Of a stretch of DNA of 64,000 nt, positions 51,702-62,700 are shown in pieces. Every line of letters begins with the position of its first letter. Position 1 is the stretch's first letter. Origin of the DNA: an uncultured Granulosicoccus sp. (GTDB taxonomy: Bacteria; Pseudomonadota; Gammaproteobacteria; Granulosicoccales; Granulosicoccaceae); contig CANMQI010000008.1 of NCBI GenBank assembly GCA_947499955.1, positions 124,001-188,000 on the forward strand. The letters run 5' to 3'. The notes beneath the pieces were generated by a model. That model had not been told where the DNA came from. It worked only from the letters and a program-made list of their open reading frames with translations, and made no database searches. The translations under genes were made by a program, and so were the position numbers.

Positions 51702-53129
51702 ATGCAAGACTATCTGGACGTGCTGACGCGCGCCGTGAACGAATGGATGCCCGAAGATCGTCCGGCATCGCAGGCGCCACCCGCGGCAGAGCTTGAACGC
51801 ATCCTGGATGTCAGCCTGACGGATGCCGGGGCTGACCAACAGAGCCTGGAAGACGCCGTCAGGGCCTACCTGCATTACAACCCGGCGGTCTACAAGAGCG
51901 ATTTCCACAAGCTGCTGTACTCGGGGCAGAACAAACCGGCCCTGCTGGGCGACTGGATTACCAGCCTGAGCAATGCCACCATGCACACCTATCAGATGGG
52001 GCCTGTGGCGACGCTGATGGAGTTGGAGCTCATCCGGCAGTGGAACGCACTGGTGGGCTTCGATCGTGATGACAACCCGGCGGAGGGCGTCATGGTGGCC
52101 GGTGGTAGCCAGGCCAATCTGATCGGCATGATGCTGGCTCGCCACCACGTCTGTCCCGATTTCAAGACGAAGGGATCCGGTGGCCGCACGCTGGTGGCCT
52201 ATGTCTCCGACCAGGCGCATTACTCCGGACAGAAAGCGGCCAACGTTCTGGGCATTGGTACTGATAACCTGGTGGCCGTGGCGTCCGATGAGGACGGTCG
52301 CATCTGTCCGCTCGCGCTGCAACAGGCGATCGACAGCAGTCTGGCCAGGGGGCATCTGCCGTTCTATATCGGTATCACGGCTGGCACCACGGTGACAGGC
52401 GCATTCGATCCGGTTGCCGCTTGCAGCGAGATCGCCCGCCGACACGATATCTGGCTGCATATCGATGGTGCCTGGGGGGCTCCCATTCTGTATTCGAAGC
52501 AGCACCGGCATCTGCTGGCCGATAGCCACCTGGCCGACTCCTTCACCTGGGATGCCCACAAGCTGATGAATGTGCCGATCACGGCAGCCGTGATTCTGGT
52601 GAAGCATGCCGGCGCCCTGAAATCCTGCTGTTCAGGCGGTGGCGGTGAATACCTGTTTCACGCCGATGAGAATGCGGACTACAACCTCGGTGAACGCTCG
52701 ATCCAGTGTGGGCGGCGTGCCGATTCCCTGAAAGTCTGGTTGAGCTGGAAGGCGGTTGGCAATCAGGGCTTTGCGGCGAAGATCGATTATCTGCAAACCC
52801 TGAAGGCAAGCTGTGTCAACATGATCAGGCAGAGCGAGAGGCTGGAAATGCTGGCGCCTGCCGCCTATGTGAACGTGTTGTTTCGTTATCATCCCGAGCA
52901 CATGACGGACGAAGACGAGCTGCGCCGTCTGAACATCGCCATCTGCAAGACGATGATGAACGATGGTGGAGCCTATGTGGACTATGCACAATACAAGGGG
53001 CGATACGGCATCCGCTTGATACTGGCCAATGAGGAGGTCGGCGAAGATCAGCTGGCGTCTCTGCTGGCATTGTGTGAACAGACCGGGCGTGAACTTGCCG
53101 ATCAGCCGCGACTGGCGGCCATAGGCTGA
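51702..53129 (+). CDS. Group II PLP-dependent decarboxylase
   Basis: A 475-residue fold-type I enzyme of the glutamate/aspartate/cysteine-sulfinate/aromatic decarboxylase group: GVMVAGGSQANLIGMMLARH, WLHIDGAWGAP (PLP aspartate), SFTWDAHKLMNVP with the Schiff-base lysine K287. It releases CO2 from an amino acid, giving an amine. The exact amino acid (aspartate, glutamate, cysteate/cysteine sulfinate, 2,4-diaminobutyrate) is not readable. It follows the LysR gene by 117 bp on the same strand. Confidence 0.87.
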   Translation: MQDYLDVLTRAVNEWMPEDRPASQAPPAAELERILDVSLTDAGADQQSLEDAVRAYLHYNPAVYKSDFHKLLYSGQNKPALLGDWITSLSNATMHTYQMGPVATLMELELIRQWNALVGFDRDDNPAEGVMVAGGSQANLIGMMLARHHVCPDFKTKGSGGRTLVAYVSDQAHYSGQKAANVLGIGTDNLVAVASDEDGRICPLALQQAIDSSLARGHLPFYIGITAGTTVTGAFDPVAACSEIARRHDIWLHIDGAWGAPILYSKQHRHLLADSHLADSFTWDAHKLMNVPITAAVILVKHAGALKSCCSGGGGEYLFHADENADYNLGERSIQCGRRADSLKVWLSWKAVGNQGFAAKIDYLQTLKASCVNMIRQSERLEMLAPAAYVNVLFRYHPEHMTDEDELRRLNIAICKTMMNDGGAYVDYAQYKGRYGIRLILANEEVGEDQLASLLALCEQTGRELADQPRLAAIG

Positions 53130-53317
53130 CGGTGCATTGCCTATCCGGGAGGCTGTCTCCCGGGCATGGTCGAGACACAAATCTGCTGATGGTTCAGGTC
53201 ATGTTCCGCGCAGGCCTGGACATGATGTCGTGACCTGCCCCTCTCACAATATTCCACGCGTTTGGGGTTGGCAGGTCACAAAGTCATGTCTGACATCCAG
53301 GCGGTTTGCCTCAACCG

Positions 53318-54202
53318 TTACTTCACATACTGTCGCCAGTTGTGCTCCTCGACAAAGCCCAGCACCTCCCGAATCTTGCGGTTCGAGAACAACGCTTCAT
53401 GGCCGACGAGTTCCTGCGTCACCGGTACGCCGGCAAAGTGTTCCGCTGCCAGTTCAGCCGCTGTCTCATTGGCCACATTGGTGTCATTACCGGCGTTGAA
53501 TACCTGATAGCCCAGGCCATCGGTCTTCAGGCAACGGTCCACGATCTGCCCCAGATCACGCGCGTCGATATAGCCGAAGAAGTTGCGGCGGCGCTGGCCG
53601 GGGTCCTGCAGAAAGCCCGGAAAGTTGTCGTAGTCCTGCGGCTCCATTACATTGCTGATTCGCAGCGCATAAATGTCTGCACCTGAACGGCGCTGGAAGG
53701 ACCGCGCAGTCTGCTCGTTCAGAACCTTCGACAGGCCATAGCTGTCCATCGGGTTGACGTCATAGTCTTCATCCAGCGGCAGGCAATGCGGATCTGCCCT
53801 GCCATCGGCAAAACAGATGCCATAGGTGGTTTCCGATGAGGCGATGATGATCTTGCGGATACCCATCTTCACAGCCGCTTCGATGACGTTGTAGGTGCCC
53901 ATCGTGTTGACACGAAACGTCTCGTTGTCCGGGTTGATCAGAATGCGCGGAACCGCGGCAAAGTGCACCACGGCATCGTAGCTCGGTACACCGGTGCCCG
54001 GCTCCAGTTCGCCGAAGTTGGCGTAGGCAGACAGGGCATTGAACATCTGCCCCGAATCGGTGATGTCCGCGATCAGGTTGTCCACGCCGGCTTGTTCGAG
54101 TGGGATCTTGTCGACGTTGACGACATGATGGCCGTTGTTCATCAGATAGGGGATGACATGGCGTCCGGCCTTGCCGGCACCACCGGTAAAGAGAATTCGC
54201 AT
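53318..54202 (-). CDS. NAD-dependent epimerase/dehydratase (extended SDR)
   Basis: A 294-residue extended short-chain dehydrogenase: TGGAGKAGRH nucleotide motif at residues 6-15, DAVVHFAAVPRI, serine in IIASSETTYG and the catalytic YxxxK in DSYGLSKVLNE. The family acts on nucleotide sugars or related alcohols (epimerase, dehydratase, uronate dehydrogenase). It is convergent with the decarboxylase gene. Substrate unknown. Confidence 0.87.
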   Translation of the reverse strand: MRILFTGGAGKAGRHVIPYLMNNGHHVVNVDKIPLEQAGVDNLIADITDSGQMFNALSAYANFGELEPGTGVPSYDAVVHFAAVPRILINPDNETFRVNTMGTYNVIEAAVKMGIRKIIIASSETTYGICFADGRADPHCLPLDEDYDVNPMDSYGLSKVLNEQTARSFQRRSGADIYALRISNVMEPQDYDNFPGFLQDPGQRRRNFFGYIDARDLGQIVDRCLKTDGLGYQVFNAGNDTNVANETAAELAAEHFAGVPVTQELVGHEALFSNRKIREVLGFVEEHNWRQYVK

Positions 54203-54376
54203 GGTCTTGTGGCTCTGTTGTCTATGCGTGCAGAAGTCAAGTGTGGCTGTGGCGCGCTGGACACCGACAGCGATAGGCTCAGCTTACCCTGTGCAAGCGG
54301 AAGGCGGAAGGCGGAGTCGATAGATCGGCGATTGCCGTACAATCACGCCGTCATCGCCTGCCTGCCCGGATACATC

Positions 54377-55129
54377 ATGGATGCCTTTGTGCTGAAGAAG
54401 ATTCTCAGCAATGTTGTACATATCGTGCCCGGAGCCTTGTTTGCGCTGCTGATCTGTGTGGCATTGCTGGGGCGATGGCCGCGTCTGGCGCGCTTCGGCA
54501 TTCTGATGATCAGCCTGTCCCTGCTGGCGCTGTCCTCGCCGCCGGTCACCAATACCATCGTGGGCTCGCTGGAGAATCAGTACCCGGTGGTGCAGGCCTT
54601 GCCCGAAGATACCGAACTGGTTCTGGTGCTCGGATCGGGTCATCACTGGACTGCCGACAGACCGCCCAACAGTGTGCTGATGGCGTCTGCCCTGTCACGA
54701 CTGAGCGAGGCTGTGCGCCTTTGGAAAACACGGCCGGAGGCGCTCTTGATGACCAGTGGTGCGAAGTTTCGCAGCGAGATCTCGCAGGCAGAAACCATGG
54801 GCACTATGGCCATGGTGCTGGGAATGGATGAGTCCCGCCTGGTTCTTTCGCCCGAGGCGCGTGACACGGATGATGAAATCGCCACAGCCCTGCGCTGGAT
54901 GCAGCAGAACGGCTCAGCCACCGGACGTCTGGTGGTGGTCAGCAGCGCCATGCACCTGCCGCGAGCGGCAACACTGCTGAGCGATCAGCCGGTGCCCTAC
55001 ACCATGGCCCCGACTGATTTTCGGGTGCTCGATGCGCCCTGGTATCGCTTCAACTCCCTGCACCTGTCGGATGTGGACTGGGCCGTACACGAGTATGTGG
55101 GCATGCTGTGGTATCAGCTGGCACCGTGA
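54377..55129 (+). CDS. YdcF/ElyC-like DUF218 membrane protein
   Basis: A 250-residue protein with two N-terminal membrane helices (about 13-30 and 35-53) and a DUF218 domain (ELVLVLGSGHHWTADRPPNS, ALLMTSGAKFRSEISQAE, ARDTDDEIATAL, VVVSSAMHLPRA), the ElyC/SanA/YdcF family of envelope proteins. ElyC affects cell wall precursor lipid metabolism. The frame is open far upstream, but the ATG at 54377 gives the helices. The stop overlaps the HrpB start (GTGA). Confidence 0.85.
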   Translation: MDAFVLKKILSNVVHIVPGALFALLICVALLGRWPRLARFGILMISLSLLALSSPPVTNTIVGSLENQYPVVQALPEDTELVLVLGSGHHWTADRPPNSVLMASALSRLSEAVRLWKTRPEALLMTSGAKFRSEISQAETMGTMAMVLGMDESRLVLSPEARDTDDEIATALRWMQQNGSATGRLVVVSSAMHLPRAATLLSDQPVPYTMAPTDFRVLDAPWYRFNSLHLSDVDWAVHEYVGMLWYQLAP

Positions 55130-57591
55130 TATCGGTGCTGCCTGATGGCGTGTCGTCGCTGCCGGTACTGGCGCTGGCCGATGATGTCGCCAAGGCCTTG
55201 TCCGCCGGCAATGTGCTGCTGCGCGCCGAACCGGGCGCTGGCAAGAGTACTGGTCTGCCACTGGCTCTGCTGCTGAGCCAGATGCCCGGCGGCAGGATCA
55301 TTCTGCTGGAGCCACGACGTCTGGCTGCGCGCTCGGTGGCAGAACGTCTGGCGTTTCATCTGGGCGAGAAGGTCGGGCAGCGTGTCGGCTTGCGGATGCG
55401 AGGTGATACCCGTGTGTCCGGGCAGACGCAGCTGGAAGTGGTGACCGAAGGTGTGTTGACGCGCCTGTTGCAGGAAGACCCGTCACTGGAAGACGTAGGT
55501 CTGGTGATCTTCGACGAATTTCACGAGCGCAGCCTGCACGCCGATGTCGGACTGGCACTGTGTCTGGAGGTGCAGCAGGCCTTGCGCGAGGATCTGCGAT
55601 TGCTGCTGATGTCGGCAACCCTGCAGACCGATGACATCCAGACCCACCTGGGGGCTGCCAGACAGTTCCATTGCTCGGTGCGCCAGCACCCGGTCGACAT
55701 CATCTGGGTAGGTGAGAAAAATGATCCTCTGCCGCAACGCATCGTCAGCACGGTACTGCGGGCGCTGACAGAACAGGAGGGGGATATTCTGGTGTTTCTG
55801 CCGGGTGTGGCGGAGATCAATCGCACGGCAAGCCTGTTGCAGAATCGACTCAACGAGGGCCAGGTATTGCATCGTCTCCACAGTGGTGTGGGTGCGGCTG
55901 AACAGCGCGAGGCCACCCGGGCTGCGACACCCGGGATCCGACGCGTGATCCTGGCAACCAGTCTGGCGGAGACCTCCATCACCATCGATGGTGTGCGCGT
56001 GGTCGTGGACTCGGGCCTGGAGCGGCGTGGGCGGATGGACAGCAGCACAGGCGCTCAGCGTCTGGAGACCGTCATGGCCAGTCAGGCCAGTGCCACGCAG
56101 CGCGCCGGACGCGCGGGTCGGACCTCGGCGGGCTGCTGCTACCGCCTGTGGAACGAAGAAGGACACGCGCGACGGGCACAGCACTGGCAGCCGGAAATTC
56201 TGCGTGCCGATCTGGCGCCCCTGTTGCTGGAACTGGGTCTGTGGGGCGCGACAGCCAACAATGACCTGCCCTGGCTGGAACCGCCACCGCCGGCCAGCCT
56301 GGCCCGAGCCGAGGATCTGCTGGTCAGACTGGGCTTGTGGGACAAGGGCCAACTGACGGCCCACGGTCGAGCTGCCGCCGCCTTGCCACTGCATCCGCGT
56401 CTGGCACATATGCTGTTATGGGCAGCGTCCAACGGTGAGCTCGAACAGGCGTCAAGGCTGGCGGTCTGGCTCGAAGAACAACCACGCGGTGCGACTGGTG
56501 TGGATCTGGAGCCCGTATTGAAGCTCAAACTGTCGGCACCCCTGCAGCGGCGAGTCGCCAAGCTGGCGCATCTGGTCACGCCGGAAGCCGGTCCGGCAAG
56601 CTCATCAGCCCCTTCACCGGCGGTGCTGCTTGCACAGGCCTATCCCGACTGGATAGCCCAGCGTCGCCCCGGGGAGCCCGGCAGATTCCTGCTGGCCTGC
56701 GGTGCCGGCGCCATCATCGACGCCCATGACCCACTGGCCCACAGCCCCTGGCTGGTGGTGGCTCAATTGGGCGGCACTGGTAACCAGGCCCGGGTGTTCA
56801 AGGCCCTGTCACTGGACATGGATGAACTGCAGCAGCATTCTCAGGAACTGTTTACCTCGATATCACACCTGGACTGGGATGATCGCCAGCAGCGGGTGCT
56901 GGCCGAGCGGCGGCTCATGCTGGGCAGCCTGCTGGTCGACTCCCGGCCCATGAACAGGATCAGCGACACGGATCGCGCCGCGGCCTTGCTGGGAGGCATT
57001 CGCTCACAGGGTATCGCCTGTCTGCCGTGGACGGATGATTGCCGTGAATGGCAGGCTCGCGTGCTGCGCATGCGCGACCTCGCACCCGAGGGGCGGGTGG
57101 GTGAATTCCCGGCCGTGGATGATGAGTCATTGATGCAGACTCTGGAGAGGTGGTTGCTGCCCTGGTTGAACGGTCTGGGCAGCATGAAGGCGCTGCGCCA
57201 GCTGGATCTGCACAAGATTCTGAACAGCCTATTGGACTACCCGCAGCAGGTCATGATGGATGAATGGCTGCCCCGGCGTTACACCGTGCCCAGTGGCTCG
57301 AAGATCAGTCTGAGCTATGTGCAGCCGGGCAACCCGGTGTTGTCGGTCCGCTTGCAGGAGATGCTCGGCTGCGCCGAGAACCCGGCAGTTGCCAAGGGGC
57401 GGGTACCGCTGAAGGTCGAACTGTTGTCTCCGGCCAGACGCCCGGTTCAGGTCACCGAGGATCTGGCTAACTTCTGGACCAACAGCTACCCGGAAGTGAA
57501 GAAGGAGATGGCGGGCCGCTATCCGAAACATGTCTGGCCGGACGATCCACTGGCCGCCAAGCCGACCACCCACGCCAAGCGTCGCAAGTAG
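55126..57591 (+). CDS. hrpB: ATP-dependent RNA helicase HrpB
   Basis: An 821-residue DEAH-box helicase with the size and order of HrpB: Walker A AEPGAGKST (K40), LLEPRRLAARSVAERL, DEFH (130-133) in place of DEAH, SATLQ, and QRAGRAGRTSAGCCYRLW (motif VI), then the HrpB C-terminal domain ending in a basic tail. The start is taken as the GTG at 55126 overlapping the previous stop; a GTG at 55108 is also possible. It acts on RNA in the cytoplasm; its exact task is not known in most bacteria. Confidence 0.93.
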   Translation: MISVLPDGVSSLPVLALADDVAKALSAGNVLLRAEPGAGKSTGLPLALLLSQMPGGRIILLEPRRLAARSVAERLAFHLGEKVGQRVGLRMRGDTRVSGQTQLEVVTEGVLTRLLQEDPSLEDVGLVIFDEFHERSLHADVGLALCLEVQQALREDLRLLLMSATLQTDDIQTHLGAARQFHCSVRQHPVDIIWVGEKNDPLPQRIVSTVLRALTEQEGDILVFLPGVAEINRTASLLQNRLNEGQVLHRLHSGVGAAEQREATRAATPGIRRVILATSLAETSITIDGVRVVVDSGLERRGRMDSSTGAQRLETVMASQASATQRAGRAGRTSAGCCYRLWNEEGHARRAQHWQPEILRADLAPLLLELGLWGATANNDLPWLEPPPPASLARAEDLLVRLGLWDKGQLTAHGRAAAALPLHPRLAHMLLWAASNGELEQASRLAVWLEEQPRGATGVDLEPVLKLKLSAPLQRRVAKLAHLVTPEAGPASSSAPSPAVLLAQAYPDWIAQRRPGEPGRFLLACGAGAIIDAHDPLAHSPWLVVAQLGGTGNQARVFKALSLDMDELQQHSQELFTSISHLDWDDRQQRVLAERRLMLGSLLVDSRPMNRISDTDRAAALLGGIRSQGIACLPWTDDCREWQARVLRMRDLAPEGRVGEFPAVDDESLMQTLERWLLPWLNGLGSMKALRQLDLHKILNSLLDYPQQVMMDEWLPRRYTVPSGSKISLSYVQPGNPVLSVRLQEMLGCAENPAVAKGRVPLKVELLSPARRPVQVTEDLANFWTNSYPEVKKEMAGRYPKHVWPDDPLAAKPTTHAKRRK

Positions 57592-57612
57592 GAGAACCTG
57601 TATTGCGTGGTT

Positions 57613-59439
57613 CTACAGTGGGAAGAAAACACTGATGGCCAGCAGTGCCACCACGCCGACCACGATATTCATGGGAATGCCGACCTTGAGAAAATCACTG
57701 AATCGATAGTTGCCGGCACCATAGACCAGGGTATTGGTCTGGTAACCGATGGGGGTGGCAAAGCTGGCACTGGCGCCGATCATGATGGCGACTACCAGAC
57801 TGCGGGCATCCACACCCGCCTGTTCAGCCAGGCCGATGGCAATGGGCGTCAGTACCACGGCAACGGCATTGTTGGTGACCAGCTCGGTCAGTATCGATGC
57901 CATGACATAGATCAGCACCAGAGTGGCAAACGGCGGCAGGGTGGACAGCATCGGCGCCACGGCATTGACAATCAGGTCTACCGCGCCGGTGTTCTGCAGG
58001 CCCAGTCCGACCACCAGCATGGCGCAGATGAGAACCAGCACGGACAGGTCCATCGAGGCCCAGGCTTCATCGTTGTCGATGCAACGCATCAGCAGCAACA
58101 CGGACACCGCCAGCATGGCCAGCACACTGATACTCATGACATTGAAGGCCGCAAGAATCACGACGGCCATCAGGATGAAAAAGGCGGCCGGTGCATGGTG
58201 ACGCCTGAAGGCGCGTTCGTTGGAGCGGGAGATGGACGCCAGATCACCTTTCAACGCCAGAGAATCGAAGCCCTCGGGTGGGCCTTCCATCAGCAGTCGA
58301 TCAGCGGCCTGCAGGCGAATCGTGGACAGGTCTGGCCCGGCCGCCTCGCCGTGCCGGTAGACCCCCAGCACGCGCAGTCCGTGACGACGGCCGAGCGCCA
58401 GGTTCACGATACGTTCACCGCGGGCCGAACGCAGCGGGGTCACGATGGCTTCGGCGATGACAGGCTTTTCAGCGGACTCATTGTCCTGGGTATGTCGCAT
58501 GCCGACTCTGAGTCCTGTCTTCTCGCGCAGTGTCAGCAGCTCCGAGGTCGGCGCGCTGAGAATAAGCCGATCGCCGGCGCGCACCTGGTGGTCACTGAAT
58601 TGGGTGCGCATGAGCAGACCGGCACTGCGGATTCCCTTGAGCTGGATGCCGGGTCGGCGCAGATCCGACAGCAGCGAGACGCTCTTGCCCAGGTCCGGGT
58701 AGTTCTCCAGCAAGGTCACTTCCGAGAGAAATTCGGATTCACTGATGATCGACCCTTTCTTTCCTGCCGGTCTGTCCGGTAACAGATAGGGGCCCAGCAG
58801 CAACAGCATCAGGCCGCCGGCGATGGCCACCGAGATGCCCACCGGGGCTATCTCGAACAGGGTGAAGGGGGTCATGCCTGCCTCTCTGACCACGCCGTCC
58901 ACCAGCAGATTGGTGGAGGTACCTATCAGGGTGCAGGTCCCACCGAGAACCGCCGCGTAGGACAGGGGGATCAGGAGCCGTGTCGAGGCCATGTCCATGG
59001 ACTGCGCCAGACGGATGACCACCGGGATGAGGATGAGCACGATCGGGGTGTTGTTGATGAACGCCGAGCTCACCATGGTCACCAGCAGAAACAGGGCAAT
59101 GGTGGGCAAGGGTCGGCGGCGGGCGTGGTGAATGAATACGGTGGCCAGCGCATCGAGCAGTCCGGTACGTACCAGTGCGCCGGAGATGACGAACATGGCG
59201 GCAATGGTGACGGGCGCAGGGTTCGAGAAGACGCTCAACACATCGTCGGTCGAGACAAAGCCCAGCAGTACGAACAGCGCCGCTGCGGCCATGGCCGTCA
59301 CCTCGGCAGGGTAGCGCTCCACGAAGAAGGCCACCAACAGAACCATCAGCAAGAGCAGGGCAATGACGGCCTGATGAGCGGCTATCCAGCTATTGAGAAA
59401 TGTGATGGGGTCCAGATTCGGCATGACCAGTCGAGGCAT
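57613..59439 (-). CDS. SLC13-type permease with TrkA-C domains
   Basis: A roughly 608-residue membrane protein of the divalent anion:sodium symporter/ArsB-NhaD superfamily. About five N-terminal and six C-terminal membrane segments surround two soluble RCK_C/TrkA-C domains (about 205-390; GIQLKGIRSAGLLMRTQFSD, AGDRLILSAP). Signature stretches are FINNTPIVLILIPVV and ELVTNNAVAVVLTPIAIGLA. It could carry sulfate, dicarboxylates or similar anions, gated by a ligand on the soluble domains. Starts at 59484, 59439 and 59424 are possible. Convergent with hrpB. Confidence 0.87.
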   Translation of the reverse strand: MPRLVMPNLDPITFLNSWIAAHQAVIALLLLMVLLVAFFVERYPAEVTAMAAAALFVLLGFVSTDDVLSVFSNPAPVTIAAMFVISGALVRTGLLDALATVFIHHARRRPLPTIALFLLVTMVSSAFINNTPIVLILIPVVIRLAQSMDMASTRLLIPLSYAAVLGGTCTLIGTSTNLLVDGVVREAGMTPFTLFEIAPVGISVAIAGGLMLLLLGPYLLPDRPAGKKGSIISESEFLSEVTLLENYPDLGKSVSLLSDLRRPGIQLKGIRSAGLLMRTQFSDHQVRAGDRLILSAPTSELLTLREKTGLRVGMRHTQDNESAEKPVIAEAIVTPLRSARGERIVNLALGRRHGLRVLGVYRHGEAAGPDLSTIRLQAADRLLMEGPPEGFDSLALKGDLASISRSNERAFRRHHAPAAFFILMAVVILAAFNVMSISVLAMLAVSVLLLMRCIDNDEAWASMDLSVLVLICAMLVVGLGLQNTGAVDLIVNAVAPMLSTLPPFATLVLIYVMASILTELVTNNAVAVVLTPIAIGLAEQAGVDARSLVVAIMIGASASFATPIGYQTNTLVYGAGNYRFSDFLKVGIPMNIVVGVVALLAISVFFPL

Positions 59440-59713
59440 ATTCGCCGGGGTGGCGAAAACGGCTAATGCTGCGCGGAAGCCCACAGAATCGCAAGAAGAA
59501 ATTGCAGCTGAACGGTCGAAAATCCTGTCTGCCAGCGGCTGTCCCCGAAGGATGGCACGGCTGCCTGTCAGGCTCTCACGCTGGTACAGGCTCGCGATGG
59601 TCTGTTATGGTTGTCGGGCATGCCGTTGTGCCAGGGGCCGAGCATGTCACGGATGTAACTGTTAATCAGAAGGCCATCCGAGCCGGACCAGATCACTACA
59701 AGGGTTGTACTCC

Positions 59714-62700
59714 ATGGAAGACGGCTTGTTTGCCTACATTCTGCGTTACAGCAAGCGGCAGCAGATCATTCTGGTCTTGATGACCGCACTGTCGTTCCCC
59801 TTCTATTACCTGAGCCTCGACCTTCCCAAGACGATCATCAACGATGCCATCAGTGGCACCGACTTTCCCGTTGATATCTCGTTCGACTTCGCCGGGTTCT
59901 CGACCACCTTCGGCTCGATGGAACAGGTGCCTTATCTGCTCTTTCTCTGTTTCCTGTTCCTCTTTCTGGTTCTGATCAACAGCGGTTTCAAGTTGGTCAT
60001 CAATATATACCGAGGCACGCTCGGTGAGCGCATGCTCAGACGCATGCGCCTGCAGCTGATCGAACGCATCATGCGCTTTCCACTGGCCAGGTTTCGCAGC
60101 ACCAGTCAGGGCGAACTGGTGTCCATGGTCAATCAGGAAACCGAACCGCTGGGCGGGTTCATCGGCGAGGCCATCTCATTGCCGTTGTACCAGGGCGGCA
60201 TGCTGCTGACCATCCTGGTCTTCATGTTCGTACAGGACTGGAAGCTGGGACTGGCGGCCATCGCGCTCTATCCATTGCAAGCCTGGCTGATTCCCAAGCT
60301 GCAGAGGAAGGTTAACCTGCTGAACCGTCAGCGCACCGTGCGACTGCGCAATCTGGCGGAGAATCTGGGGGAGGTCGTCGCTGGTATCAACGAGGTTCAT
60401 ATCAACGACAACAGCAGTTTCTACAAGGATCACTTCTCGAAGCTGCTGGGTGGGATCTTCAATATCCGGGTGAAGATCTACCGGATGAAGTTCTTCATCA
60501 AGTTTCTCAACAACTCCATTGCCCAGTTGACACCCTTTCTGTTCTTCCTGATCGGTGGACTGCTGGTTATCCGGGGAGAAATGACCATTGGTGCTCTGGT
60601 GGCCGCCGTGGCCGCCTACAAGGACCTGTCGCCACCCTGGAAAGAGTTGCTTGCCTGGTACCAGGGGCAGGCTGATGCGCGTATGCGATACACGATTCTC
60701 ACCGAGCAGTTCGCTATCGATGAAGAGCCGTCAGTGGGCGAGGAGTCGTTCAGTCCGCAATGGCTGGAAGAGCTGCAGGGTCTTCCCATTGCTGCCAGTA
60801 ACGTCAGCCTCAAGCGTCACGACGGCATACGTGAGATCAACAACGTCTCCCTGACCATGGGCAGCGGTGACTGGATCAGTCTGGTCGGCACCGGCAACAG
60901 TGGCAAGAACGGGCTGGCGCAGATGTTTGCCAGACTGGTGCATCCGTCCAGTGGCAAGATGCTGATAGCCGACCAGGATGTTGCACGCATTCCCAGGACC
61001 ACCACAGGGCGTGCGGTGAGCTACGTCGGGCATGACTCCTATCTGTTCTCCGGATCCATCAGGGACAATGTGTTGCTCAGCCTGAAGTACCAGCCGCAGG
61101 AAGGTGTGATCGAGGGCATGCCGATCGATGAGGATATCTGCTTCAAGAACTGGCAGGAAGAGGCTCGCTTGTCGGGCAATAGTGATGTGGCCATCAACAC
61201 CGACTGGGTGGACCATCGCAGCGCCGGTGTCGACAGCGCTGATCTGCTGACACAGCGGCTCGACGAGATTCTGCAGACGGTGGAGGTCGAAGAAGACCTG
61301 GTGCGGTATGCGCTCGAGCGAACCATCGAGCCTGACAGCTTTCCCGAGCTGACCGAACGCATCATCGAGGCAAGAAAGCTGTTCAAGGAACGGGTGCAGA
61401 GCGAGGGGCTGGAGTCATTGGTCGAGTTTCTCGACCCTGATCGATACAACGACAATGCATCACTGGCGGACAACATCCTGTTTGGTGCATCGTGCAATGG
61501 CATGTTCAACGCAGCGGGCCTGGCAGAACATCCGGTGCTACGCTCGCTGCTGGAGGAATACGGTCTTCGCAAGAGATTGGACGATGCGGCCGTGAATGCT
61601 GCCACCACTATCGTCGAACTGTTCTCGGACCTGCCGCCCGGCCATGAATTCTTCGATCGCTACAGCTTCATCGAGGCTGAAGATCTGCCCAGGCTCAAGC
61701 GTGTACTTGGGGTCATCGACAAGAAGGGGGGCATTGACCAACTCGAGGCGGATGATCGAAAGCTGCTGCGCTCCCTGCCTTACAGCCTGATCCGTGGTCG
61801 GCATCGACTGGGTATTCTGGAAGAGGAAGACAAGGAAAAGATCCTGTTGCTGCGCGAGAAGTTTGCCGATGCCCTGGACGAGGAGTCTCGCCAGCAGATA
61901 GAGTTCTTCTCTCCCGATCGCTACAACGCCAACACGCCTCTGGTCGAGAACATCATTTTCGGTCGTGTTGTCTTCGGTCGCCTGGGCGCGGAAAACAAGG
62001 TCTATCAGCTCATCGTGGAAGTGCTGAGAAGTCTGGATCTGATTTCGCCGATCCTCGATATCGGTCTGTCGGCACCAGCGGGGCTTGCCGGAGGGCTCTT
62101 GCCAGTGTCTCAGCGGCAGAAACTGCTGCTGGCCCGGGCGCTGTTGAAGCAACCCAGAGTGCTTGTTGTCAACGAAGGGCTGGGCGGGCTGGATACCGAA
62201 GAGATAGAGCGAATTCTGACCAATATGAAAAAGCAGTTCCCGATGCTGAGTCTGTTCTGGGTCGATAATCAGGCCCGGTTCCTGCCTCTGTTTGATCGAG
62301 TGGCCTATCTGAAATCAGGCAAGATCGTGAAAGTCGAAGAGGTGGCGCCTTCGGATGAGGATGAAACTGTTGCCGAGGATGAACCGGGTGCGTCGACCTC
62401 GAATCTGTCGGTTTCAATCGAGGAGGACGAGAAGCTGGCCTTGCTCAACAGCATCCCGCTGTTCCGCCTGATGGACGATCCACATCTGCTGATTCTGGCC
62501 AACAATTGTGATGCCGTGGGATTCACACAGGGGGAGTGTCTGTTCCGTCAGGGTGATGAGGCAGACTGTCTCTATGTCATCATAGAGGGCAAGGCAAGGG
62601 TGCTGATTTCCAATGGGAAGGCGCAGAGAACCGTCAGGGAATGCGGTAGCAATGAAGTGATCGGTGAGCTTGCCATGCTCTCCGATGAGCCTCGTACTGC

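Noticed and set aside
54297..54316. GCGGAAG short tandem repeat near the YdcF gene
   Set aside because: Only about two and a half copies of seven bases; too short to claim as a repeat of interest.
57607..58782. Plus-strand 391-codon frame over the SLC13-type permease
   Set aside because: Rich in His, Gln and Gly as expected for the reverse of a membrane protein gene; no domain seen.
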